A model generated the notes under the pieces. It did no database searches, had not been told where the DNA came from, and saw nothing but the letters and a program-made list of their open reading frames with translations. Below, in pieces: positions 1 to 5,995 of a stretch of DNA of 6,671 bases. The first letter of the stretch is position 1; each line of letters begins with the position of its first letter. Source of the DNA: Bacillota bacterium (GTDB lineage Bacteria; Bacillota; Clostridia; Lachnospirales; Lachnospiraceae); NCBI GenBank assembly GCA_023424235.1, contig JAFAEB010000207.1, positions 1 through 6,671 of the forward strand, given 5' to 3'. Both the position numbers and the translations under genes were made by a program.

Positions 1-62
1 AAATAATGGAAGTAAGAACGTTTAAATATAGAATTAAGTAATGTTAGGTCACATTTCTCAGA

Positions 63-90
63 TTGATCATAAGGAAATTAGAAGTAAAAT
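63..90 (+). promoter_or_regulatory. Weak sigma-A promoter candidate upstream of the GH8 gene
   Basis: TTGATC at 63-68 is followed after 16 bases by TAAAAT at 85-90, a partial match to TTGACA/TATAAT. It would give a leader of roughly 130 bases before the GH8 start at 230. A better -10 alone, TATAAT at 170-175, has no recognisable -35. Neither is compelling in DNA this AT-rich. The rest of 1-229 shows no gene. Two frames entering from the left edge stop at 25 and 41, so the last few codons of an upstream plus-strand gene could lie there, but nothing identifies one. I see no catabolite-repression (cre) site or convincing operator. Confidence 0.25.
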
Positions 91-213
91 ACAGTTGTTT
101 CTTATAAAAAAGAGCAATAAGTGGTAAGAAATTAGCAAGAAAGAAGAAGTATTATAAGACCATCCAATTTATAATAAAATAGAGATGTATTTTGTTTATA
201 CTATTATGTTAAA

Positions 214-220
214 TTGGAGG
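214..220 (+). promoter_or_regulatory. Ribosome binding site deciding the GH8 start
   Basis: TTGGAGG lies 9 bases before the ATG at 230. The earlier in-frame ATG at 185 has no Shine-Dalgarno sequence in front of it and would add 15 residues not found in related GH8 enzymes, so 230 is the likely start. Confidence 0.85.
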
Positions 221-229
221 TTGTGTACT

Positions 230-1360
230 ATGAGTGAAGGGGCATTTTATACAGGTGTTTATCCTAATCTATTTGCTTTAGCAGGAATTTCGAAAGAAGA
301 GATAGATAAGCGAATAACGGATACGTTTTATACAATGTTTTTTGATCCAGTGGAAAAGATATATTTTGAGCTTGGAGATGACATGGGATATATGCTTGAT
401 ACCGGTAATTATGATGCACGTACAGAAGGTATGAGCTATGGCATGATGATGGCAGTGCAAATGGGTAGACAAGATATATTCGATCGCTTATGGCTTTTTT
501 CAAAAAGATATATGTACCAAAGTACTGGTAAGTATAAAGGGTACTTTGCTTGGTCGGTTAAACCAAATGGGACTAAAAATTCAGAAGGACCTGCTCCAGA
601 TGGAGAAGAATATTATGCTCTGGCATTATTCTTTGCAGCAAGTCGTTTTGGGGATGGTGCTTGGCCTTTTAATTATAGTGAACAAGCAAAAGAGATTCTT
701 AATCACTGTCTACATCAAGCAGAATTAGTAGAAGGTGGTAGTGCGATGTGGGACAAAAGCAACTATTATATAAAGTTTGTCCCAGAAGTTAATTATTCGG
801 ATCCTTCTTATCATTTACCACACTTTTATGAACTATTTGCTTTAAAGGCAAAGGAAGAAGATAGAGAATTTTGGAGTAAAGCTGCATCTTTAAGTAGAAA
901 ATACTTAACGATGGCTGCACATCCTGTTACAGGTATGGCTCCTGAATATGCAGAATATGATGGGAAACCAAAACGTTTATTTCATGATGGCGAATTCTAC
1001 TCCGATGCATATCGTGTAGCCATGAATATAGGATTAGATGCAGCTTGGTTTGGTAAAAAAGAAGAGTTAAGTAATATTGTTAATCGCTTACAGACCTTCT
1101 TTAAAGAGAAAACGAAATTTGGTGAATATTATAATTATAAGATTGATGGTAGTGCGCTTGATCAAGTTGCCTTACATCCAACTGCTATCATTGCAACCAA
1201 TGCAGCAGCTTCTTTAGCAGCAACAAACAAGTATAGTCGGGACTTTGTATTGGATTTCTTTGCTACACCTCTTCGTACTGGTGAGAGAAGATATTATGAT
1301 AATTGTCTTTATTTCTTCTGTTTGCTTATGTTAGCAGGCGAATATAAAATATATTTATAA
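230..1360 (+). CDS. GH8 reducing-end xylose-releasing exo-oligoxylanase (Rex type)
   Basis: Family GH8 inverting hydrolase, 376 aa, predicted to remove xylose from the reducing end of xylo-oligosaccharides (EC 3.2.1.156) in the cytoplasm. Numbering from the ATG at 230, the family motif RTEGMSYGMMM holds the general acid Glu66, PAPDGEEY holds the substrate-binding Asp124, and FYSDAYR holds the catalytic base Asp259. The spacings 66-124-259 equal those of Bacillus halodurans Rex (70-128-263, from memory). The Leu-His-Pro at 315-317 matches the loop that blocks the reducing-end side of the site in Rex enzymes, which favours exo-acting Rex over an endo-xylanase or chitosanase. The C-terminal RTGERRYYDNCLY block is also typical. 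There is no signal peptide or carbohydrate-binding module, and length is near normal (Rex about 390 aa). The gene stands alone, so imported oligosaccharides must come from elsewhere. Family is certain; substrate is a strong inference. Confidence 0.95.
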   Translation: MSEGAFYTGVYPNLFALAGISKEEIDKRITDTFYTMFFDPVEKIYFELGDDMGYMLDTGNYDARTEGMSYGMMMAVQMGRQDIFDRLWLFSKRYMYQSTGKYKGYFAWSVKPNGTKNSEGPAPDGEEYYALALFFAASRFGDGAWPFNYSEQAKEILNHCLHQAELVEGGSAMWDKSNYYIKFVPEVNYSDPSYHLPHFYELFALKAKEEDREFWSKAASLSRKYLTMAAHPVTGMAPEYAEYDGKPKRLFHDGEFYSDAYRVAMNIGLDAAWFGKKEELSNIVNRLQTFFKEKTKFGEYYNYKIDGSALDQVALHPTAIIATNAAASLAATNKYSRDFVLDFFATPLRTGERRYYDNCLYFFCLLMLAGEYKIYL

Positions 1361-1372
1361 TATAATTATAGA

Positions 1373-1410
1373 AAAAAATGCTCCTCTTAATAACAAGAGG
1401 AGCATTTTTT
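1373..1410. terminator. Bidirectional intrinsic terminator between convergent genes
   Basis: A perfect 16-bp stem pairs 1373-1388 with 1395-1410 around a six-base loop (AATAAC). Its core is TGCTCCTCTT/AAGAGGAGCA, flanked by an A-run on the left and a T-run on the right. Read on the plus strand the T-run follows the stem after GH8; read on the minus strand the A-run becomes a U-tail after the HIT gene. It starts 12 bases after the GH8 stop and ends 24 bases beyond the HIT stop, so one element can serve both. Confidence 0.93.
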
Positions 1411-1434
1411 ATCAAGGTATCAATTGTTAAATAA

Positions 1435-1869
1435 TTAGCTAGCTGCATGTATTGCTGCGTTTAGCTTATCAATTAAAACAGTATAATCCTTTTCATCTAG
1501 AAATGTTTTTTCTGGATTCATAAGGAAAACACCACCCCATTCAAATTCATCCTTATACTTAGGTACTAAATGAAAATGAAGATGGCAACCAGTGTCTCCA
1601 TAAGCACCATAGTTAATTTTATTTGGTTTAAATACTTCATGTATGGCTTTCGCAACTTTAGCAATGTCGCTAAAATATAAATCTCTTTCTTCGTTCGTTA
1701 AATCAATTAACTCGCTAACGTGCTTGTTATGAGCAACAATTACACGACCAGGGTGACTTTGTTCTTTGAACAAGTATACCTTACTTGCTTCAAGGTCACA
1801 TATTTTAAGACCGAATTTTTTAACTAATTCGCCTTCCATACAATAAGCACAATTTAAATCTTTTGTCAT
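1435..1869 (-). CDS. HIT family (histidine triad) nucleotide-binding protein
   Basis: A 144-aa cytoplasmic protein of the histidine triad superfamily, whose members bind nucleotides and hydrolyse or transfer nucleoside monophosphates. The defining triad is H96-L-H98-F-H100-L-V, where the middle His is the family nucleophile. The upstream block HPGRVIVAHNKHVSEL (39-54) is the usual HIT core strand and helix. Cys7-x2-Cys10 near the N-terminus, with His50 and His96, could form the structural zinc site known in several bacterial HIT proteins; this is inference. The stretch NYGAYGDTGCHLHFHLVPK differs from Bacillus Hit and suggests another subgroup. AGGA lies 7 bases before the start. It sits 71 bases downstream of pepF on the same strand with no terminator visible between them, so co-transcription is likely. 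The true substrate cannot be read from sequence. Confidence 0.93.
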   Translation of the reverse strand: MTKDLNCAYCMEGELVKKFGLKICDLEASKVYLFKEQSHPGRVIVAHNKHVSELIDLTNEERDLYFSDIAKVAKAIHEVFKPNKINYGAYGDTGCHLHFHLVPKYKDEFEWGGVFLMNPEKTFLDEKDYTVLIDKLNAAIHAAS

Positions 1870-1940
1870 ACTAAAATCCTACACTTTCTTTTCATTTCAT
1901 TACTTTTCCTTAGAGTGTGTAAACTGGATTGCTTTTATTC

Positions 1941-3695
1941 TTATTTGGTTAATTCAAGGAACATATCAATGCTATTTACGATTGTTTTTAAGCTTTCTCT
2001 AAAGAAATCAGGATTAGATAAATCAATATCTGCCATAGCTGCAACATCTTCTACGGATTTTACTGTAGTTGCATTAAGTAATGCTTGATATTTAGGAACA
2101 AAAGCACTACCTTCTGATAAGAACTTAGCATATAGACCTCTTGCAAATAATCCACCAAAAGCATATGGGAAATTATAAAAACTTAAGTTTTCAGAGTAGT
2201 AATGACCTTTACAAACCCACATGTATGGATGTAATGTATCATGGCAAAGACCGTCACCATATGCTCTTCTTTGACAATCAAGCATAATTTCTTCTAATTC
2301 ATCTGGGAATAAGAAACCTTCTCTACTCTTATCAAATACTGCAGTTTCAAATAAATATCTAGAGTAAATATCACAAATGATTTGAGTTACATCTTGTAAC
2401 TGACTTTCGATTAATGTTAATTTACCCTCAGTATCCGCTTCCTCAATGGCAGCATTCATAACAATAAGCTCGTTAAAATTAGATGCTGTTTCAGCTACTG
2501 GCATGGAGTAATCTGTATTAAGTGGTAAATGATCTTGGATATGCATACCATGATAAGCATGACCAAGTTCATGTGCTAATGTTAGGACATCACTTAAGGA
2601 ACCATCAAAATTAGTTAATACACGGCTTTGTTTAATAAATGGAAGGTTATAGCAGAATGCACCACCAACTTTTCCTGGATGTGGGAAGAAGTCAATCCAT
2701 TCTTTATCGAATGCTTCAATGGTCATATCCACCATATCATCAGAGAAGGTCTTAAAGTTTTTGATTAAGTAATCCTTTGCTTCTTCGGTGGTAAAAGTTT
2801 TTTCAAGACTTCCCATCGGAGCAAATAAATCATACCATGGTAAACCATTTTCATGACCAAGTAGCTTTGCCTTTCTCTTTAAGTATTCATGGAATTTTGG
2901 TAGGCATTCCATAATTGCAGTAAACATAGCATCAAGAGTCTCTTTTTTCATATGAGAATCTTTAAGTGTAAGGTCAAGTGGAGATTCATAACCTCTTAAT
3001 TCAACAATGGTGTTTACTTGCATCTTAATATTATTTAGAGAAAATGCAATTGGAGCTTTGATTTTTTTATAGGCTAGTAGTTCGGCTTCATAAGCAGATT
3101 TTCTAACTTCTTTGTCACTGCTATAAGCTAAGTTACGAATTGCAGATAAGGTTGTTAGCTCACCATTATATTCAACTTCAAGAGTTGAAGTTAAGTATTG
3201 TTGCATGGTAGACCATGCAGAACCAGCAGAAAGATTAAGTTTTGCAATCACTTCTTCCACATCATCACTTAAAGCATATTTTGCTTTATCTTTGATTACA
3301 TGTAAGTAATATTCATATCCTTTTAAAGTTTCATCTTCACTTATTAAGTCATCTAAATTATCAATTTTAGAAATATATTTATCAAGAATTGATAATTCCT
3401 TTGATATAGAACTGTTCATTTTCTCTAACTTACCGATTAAAGAAGCAGTTTCACTATCCGTAGTATTTGTTGTTTGACGTAGATTTGTATAAGCATACAA
3501 TCTGTTAAAAAGAAGGGAGTAAGCTTCCATGTATTGAATTGCTGTTTTTAATTCCTCTTTCTTATCTTGTCCATTTAAATTATTAATGTACTGTTTTAGA
3601 CTGTTAAGTATATCACCTAACTTAGCCATGTCTGTAGTAAATGCTTCATCATTATAGCTTTTGTATAATGAATCAAGAGACCATTCTTTGTTCAT
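1941..3695 (-). CDS. pepF: Oligoendopeptidase F (M3 family zinc metallopeptidase)
   Basis: A 584-aa cytoplasmic zinc endopeptidase that cuts short peptides and recycles amino acids from protein breakdown or peptide uptake. The zinc site is H375-E-L-G-H379, with Glu376 as catalytic base and Glu402 (in VAETASNF) as the probable third ligand at the spacing usual for M3. The C-terminal segment HYY (498-500) to FYNFPYAFG (506-514) is characteristic of PepF and carries substrate-binding Tyr/His residues. Residues about 1-190 form the helical N-terminal half (oligopeptidase F N-terminal domain, roughly 110-180) and about 195-575 the M3 catalytic domain. There is no signal peptide. Length is close to the usual 600 aa and all key residues are present. 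The start is supported by GAGGT (3702-3706) six bases upstream. It is first gene of a probable pepF-HIT transcript and diverges from the M23 gene. Confidence 0.96.
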   Translation of the reverse strand: MNKEWSLDSLYKSYNDEAFTTDMAKLGDILNSLKQYINNLNGQDKKEELKTAIQYMEAYSLLFNRLYAYTNLRQTTNTTDSETASLIGKLEKMNSSISKELSILDKYISKIDNLDDLISEDETLKGYEYYLHVIKDKAKYALSDDVEEVIAKLNLSAGSAWSTMQQYLTSTLEVEYNGELTTLSAIRNLAYSSDKEVRKSAYEAELLAYKKIKAPIAFSLNNIKMQVNTIVELRGYESPLDLTLKDSHMKKETLDAMFTAIMECLPKFHEYLKRKAKLLGHENGLPWYDLFAPMGSLEKTFTTEEAKDYLIKNFKTFSDDMVDMTIEAFDKEWIDFFPHPGKVGGAFCYNLPFIKQSRVLTNFDGSLSDVLTLAHELGHAYHGMHIQDHLPLNTDYSMPVAETASNFNELIVMNAAIEEADTEGKLTLIESQLQDVTQIICDIYSRYLFETAVFDKSREGFLFPDELEEIMLDCQRRAYGDGLCHDTLHPYMWVCKGHYYSENLSFYNFPYAFGGLFARGLYAKFLSEGSAFVPKYQALLNATTVKSVEDVAAMADIDLSNPDFFRESLKTIVNSIDMFLELTK

Positions 3696-3713
3696 ATATT
3701 TACCTCTTTCTAG

Positions 3714-3726
3714 GTATTATTAATAC
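3714..3726. repeat. 13-base perfect palindrome upstream of the pepF ribosome binding site
   Basis: GTATTA-T-TAATAC, six-base arms around one central base, ends 8 bases from the pepF Shine-Dalgarno region. It could be an operator or a small leader hairpin. No known regulator site is recognised, and chance is possible in AT-rich DNA. Confidence 0.5.
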
Positions 3727-3775
3727 TTTTTGTGTTACTTAATTCCAATTGTTAACTTTTAGTTGTACACAAAAA
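3727..3775 (-). repeat. 9-bp inverted repeat in the pepF leader
   Basis: TTTTTGTGT at 3727-3735 is exactly complementary to ACACAAAAA at 3767-3775, separated by 31 bases. In pepF mRNA this could form a stem directly after the mini-ORF start and directly before the 13-base palindrome. The stem is AU-rich and the loop long, so stability is doubtful. Confidence 0.4.
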
Positions 3776-3779
3776 TCAT
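3759..3779 (-). CDS. Possible six-codon leader mini-ORF (MIFVYN) before pepF
   Basis: On the minus strand an ATG at 3779 opens a six-codon frame (M-I-F-V-Y-N) that stops at 3759, ending 63 bases before the pepF start. A strong Shine-Dalgarno match, AGAGGA (3792-3787), sits 7 bases before the ATG. Codons 2 to 5 overlap one arm of the inverted repeat 3727-3735/3767-3775, so its translation could affect folding of the leader. The frame is so short that chance is a serious alternative and no function is claimed. Confidence 0.25.
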   Translation of the reverse strand: MIFVYN

Positions 3780-3823
3780 TAATGAATCCTCTATTTTTTC
3801 AAAAATATAACAATACAATCTTT

Positions 3824-3851
3824 ATTATATCATAATTCTTGTATATGAAAA
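3824..3851 (-). promoter_or_regulatory. Sigma-A promoter candidate for pepF-HIT
   Basis: On the minus strand TTTTCA (3851-3846, four of six consensus bases) is followed after 16 bases by a perfect TATAAT (3829-3824). Transcription would begin near 3817, giving a leader of about 120 bases that contains the mini-ORF, the inverted repeat and the palindrome. Confidence 0.5.
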
Positions 3852-3855
3852 GAGT

Positions 3856-3884
3856 TTGATAAAATAAATTCATTTAATTATAAG
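3856..3884 (+). promoter_or_regulatory. Sigma-A promoter candidate for the M23-NlpC/P60 operon
   Basis: TTGATA (3856-3861) and TATAAG (3879-3884), each five of six consensus bases, are separated by the ideal 17 bases. Transcription would start near 3891, at the small palindrome CCCTAAGGG (3890-3898), about 50 bases before the M23 start. The -35 lies only 4 bases from the proposed -35 of the divergent pepF promoter. Confidence 0.6.
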
Positions 3885-3901
3885 TAATACCCTAAGGGGA
3901 G

Positions 3902-3935
3902 TTCACATAGAATTATACTAGAGTTTTTATGTGAG
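3902..3935 (+). promoter_or_regulatory. Leader hairpin that would cover the M23 ribosome binding site
   Basis: Bases 3902-3912 can pair with 3925-3935 as an 11-bp stem that includes two G-U pairs. Its core is a perfect TCACATA/TATGTGA match and the loop is 12 bases. The right arm runs into GTGAGG (3931-3936), the Shine-Dalgarno sequence of the gene starting at 3942, so folding would restrict initiation. The repeat could instead be a DNA operator. It lies downstream of the proposed start site near 3891 and would therefore be in the mRNA. Confidence 0.4.
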
Positions 3936-3941
3936 GTTTTC

Positions 3942-5054
3942 ATGAAGGTTAAATTTAATTTAAAATATGGTGTTATATGTGAGTTAATTTTAATATTTGG
4001 GCTAGGAACCTTCCTTATCTATAACAATATTAGAGAACAATCCTTAGCTCTTACATCCTCAAATGCTGAAAAAAACTATATTAAATGGGTGGATTTTGAT
4101 ATCTCCTATAATGCTTTAAATAAAGCATATGAATTAGATGTTAGCACACATGAGGAGGAAGTTAAGCTTAATTGGATTGAACTACTTAGTTATTTGGGAG
4201 CAAAGTACGGTGGGAATTTTTCAAGATATAAGGATAAGGATTTAATGACACTTGCTAATAAACTTAAAAGCAAAGAGGAGTCAATGGAAAGTCTTACAAA
4301 GGATATGAAATATTATAATTATTATTATGAGGCATATAGCGCTGTTTTAGGTGGTTTCGTTGGAGAGTATGAAATTGAAGTAAAAAATCCTGATAATAAT
4401 GAAGAGAAGATCTGGTTAAAAAAATATGGCTTAAAAGCATTTTTACCAGTAGCAAAAAATTTTCCATATAGTGATTATGACGATTTTGGTGTTTCAAGAA
4501 GTTATGGTTATAAACGTAGACATTTAGGTCATGATATGATGGGGCAAGTCGGTACTCCAATTGTAGCAGTTGAATCGGGTTATGTTGAGGCAATGGGTTG
4601 GAATCAATATGGAGGATGGAGATTAGGTATTCGAAGTTTTGATGGAAAGCGATATTACTATTATGCACATTTACGTCAGAACTTTCCTTACAATAAATCT
4701 TTAGAAGTTGGAAGTGTTGTAAAAGCAGGTGACGTCATAGGTTATCTTGGTCGAACTGGGTATAGTGCGAAGGAAAACGCTAACAATATTGATACACCAC
4801 ATTTACATTTTGGTATGCAATTAATCTTCGATGAGTCACAAAAAGAAGGAATGAATGAAATATGGATTGATTGTTATGATATAATAAGATTTTTATATCG
4901 TAATCGATCTGAAACGATAAAAAATATGGAAACAAAAGAATGGAATCGAATATATGATATTAAAGATCCTGCTGTAGATCAGTATTTAATCGATAGAGAA
5001 AATAATAAAACAGATGATAATAGTGAAATCAAGCAATTTGACCCTATGGAATAA
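3942..5054 (+). CDS. Membrane-anchored M23 family zinc metallopeptidase (LytM-type)
   Basis: A 370-aa putative peptidoglycan endopeptidase. A short basic N-terminus is followed by one hydrophobic segment (about 10-27) without a clear cleavage site, suggesting a type II membrane anchor with the enzyme outside. Residues about 45-170 form a mostly charged helical region with no function I can name. The M23 domain, about 180-300, has a complete active site: H194-x3-D198 (in HLGHD) and His289 as zinc ligands, with H243 (YAHL) and H287 of the HLH motif as catalytic histidines. It should therefore be active, unlike degenerate M23 scaffolds. M23 enzymes cut peptide bonds in cell-wall stems or cross-bridges; the exact bond is unknown. 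The C-terminus (about 340-370) is a hydrophilic acidic tail. The start has GAGG 5 bases upstream. It is followed 9 bases later by a YkfC-like peptidase, almost certainly in one operon. A role in sporulation is possible but unproven. Confidence 0.93.
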   Translation: MKVKFNLKYGVICELILIFGLGTFLIYNNIREQSLALTSSNAEKNYIKWVDFDISYNALNKAYELDVSTHEEEVKLNWIELLSYLGAKYGGNFSRYKDKDLMTLANKLKSKEESMESLTKDMKYYNYYYEAYSAVLGGFVGEYEIEVKNPDNNEEKIWLKKYGLKAFLPVAKNFPYSDYDDFGVSRSYGYKRRHLGHDMMGQVGTPIVAVESGYVEAMGWNQYGGWRLGIRSFDGKRYYYYAHLRQNFPYNKSLEVGSVVKAGDVIGYLGRTGYSAKENANNIDTPHLHFGMQLIFDESQKEGMNEIWIDCYDIIRFLYRNRSETIKNMETKEWNRIYDIKDPAVDQYLIDRENNKTDDNSEIKQFDPME

Positions 5055-5063
5055 GGATATAAA

Positions 5064-5903
5064 ATGATAGGAGTAAAAATGAATAAAGCAATTGTAGTTA
5101 AAGGTGTCGCACCACTTATGGCAGCACCTATGCCGGGTAGCGAACGAGTAGATGAAGTGTTATATGGAATGACTGTTGATATCGTCGGTGAAGCTCGAGG
5201 AGGCTGGTATGAAGTAAATACCTCATACCGTTATAAAGGCTTTATACAAGAACAAAATTTATGCTTTGATGAAGAACATATTAAAAATCTTAACGGGACT
5301 CGTAAACGAGTAGTACTTAGTAATTTTGTTGATTTTCTAGATGATCCTAAAATTAATAGTCAAATAATAATGACTGTACCAAAAGGTTCAATTATTACCG
5401 TAATTGGTGAAGTAGATGATAATGGTTATTTAAGAGTATCCTTATGTTATGATGGTAAAGATGTATATGTTAGAGAAGCTCATTTAGGTGAATATAAAAC
5501 TGCACCAGTAGAAAATGAAGATAAATTTAGGACTGAGGTTGTTTATACAGCCTTAAGCTATCTTGGAACTCAATATCGATGGGGTGGCAAAAGTCCACTA
5601 GGAATTGATTGCTCTGGACTTGTATCCATGGCTTATATGATTAATGGTGTTAATATTTATCGAGATGCTAAGATTATGGAAGGTTTTCCAGTTATGCAAA
5701 TTCCATTTGAGAATTTAAAGTTAGGCGACTTACTATACTTTCCAGGTCATGTAGCAATGTATATTGGAGATGATTTATATGTACATTCAACTGCAAAAAA
5801 AGGGTATGATGGAGTTGTGATTAATAGCCTAAATCCTGAAAGTAAATATTATAGAAAGGATTTGGCAGAATCCTTATATGCAGTAGGAAGTATTTTTTAT
5901 TGA
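5064..5903 (+). CDS. YkfC-like SH3b-NlpC/P60 cysteine peptidase (probable muropeptide recycling)
   Basis: A 279-aa C40 cysteine peptidase with two bacterial SH3-like domains (about 8-68 and 83-145) and a C-terminal NlpC/P60 domain (about 152-279). The catalytic triad is Cys183 (GIDCSGL), His229 (PGHVAMYIG) and His241 (YVHS). There is no signal peptide or membrane segment, so it should act in the cytoplasm. It shares this with YkfC, which cuts the D-Glu to diamino-acid bond of stem peptides with a free N-terminal L-Ala. Arg200-Asp201-Ala202 lies 18 residues after the Cys, the same spacing as the L-Ala-recognising Asp of YkfC (C238/D256, from memory). Tyr57 in the first SH3b may match its Tyr118. 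Two starts are possible: ATG 5064 (AAGGA upstream) or ATG 5079 (AGGAG 5 bases upstream, 274 aa). It is closely coupled to the M23 gene. Confidence 0.93.
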   Translation: MIGVKMNKAIVVKGVAPLMAAPMPGSERVDEVLYGMTVDIVGEARGGWYEVNTSYRYKGFIQEQNLCFDEEHIKNLNGTRKRVVLSNFVDFLDDPKINSQIIMTVPKGSIITVIGEVDDNGYLRVSLCYDGKDVYVREAHLGEYKTAPVENEDKFRTEVVYTALSYLGTQYRWGGKSPLGIDCSGLVSMAYMINGVNIYRDAKIMEGFPVMQIPFENLKLGDLLYFPGHVAMYIGDDLYVHSTAKKGYDGVVINSLNPESKYYRKDLAESLYAVGSIFY

Positions 5904-5930
5904 GGATTAATATAAATTCGTCTTAAGGTA

Positions 5931-5939
5931 TGCTATAAT
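5931..5939 (+). promoter_or_regulatory. Extended -10 promoter candidate for the M19 dipeptidase gene
   Basis: TGC directly followed by TATAAT gives a perfect extended -10 (TGnTATAAT). No good -35 is present, which extended -10 promoters tolerate. Transcription would begin near 5946, 50 bases before the ATG at 5996. A five-bp hairpin, TAAGC/GCTTA (5947-5961) with TTTT after it, lies at that start point but is too weak to call a terminator. The M19 gene may thus be expressed both from here and by read-through from the operon upstream. Confidence 0.5.
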
Positions 5940-5995
5940 TAAGGAGTAAGCTAATCGCTTATTTTATTGAATTAATTTGAAAAGGATACATAATT

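Noticed and set aside
1..41. Possible 3' end of an upstream plus-strand gene (stops at 25 or 41)
   Set aside because: At most 7-12 codons are visible in either frame; nothing distinguishes them from chance.
264..503. Minus-strand open frames within 264-503 opposite the GH8 gene
   Set aside because: They are antisense to strongly conserved GH8 sequence, have no ribosome binding site and resemble no protein family.
546..728. 60-codon plus-strand frame within the GH8 gene
   Set aside because: Out-of-frame shadow of GH8 coding sequence with no independent start signal or recognisable product.
3890..3898. Palindrome CCCTAAGGG as an operator
   Set aside because: Four-base arms are too short to be evidence alone, though its place at the predicted start site is noted.
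4294..4668. 124-codon minus-strand frame inside the M23 gene
   Set aside because: Antisense to the conserved M23 domain; its His/Asn/Tyr-rich composition is what the reverse of AT-rich coding DNA gives, and no start signal is present.
5946..5965. Hairpin TAAGC/GCTTA with TTTT as a terminator after the NlpC/P60 gene
   Set aside because: Only five pairs, AU-rich, short U-tract; too weak for an intrinsic terminator, kept only as a note with the M19 promoter.
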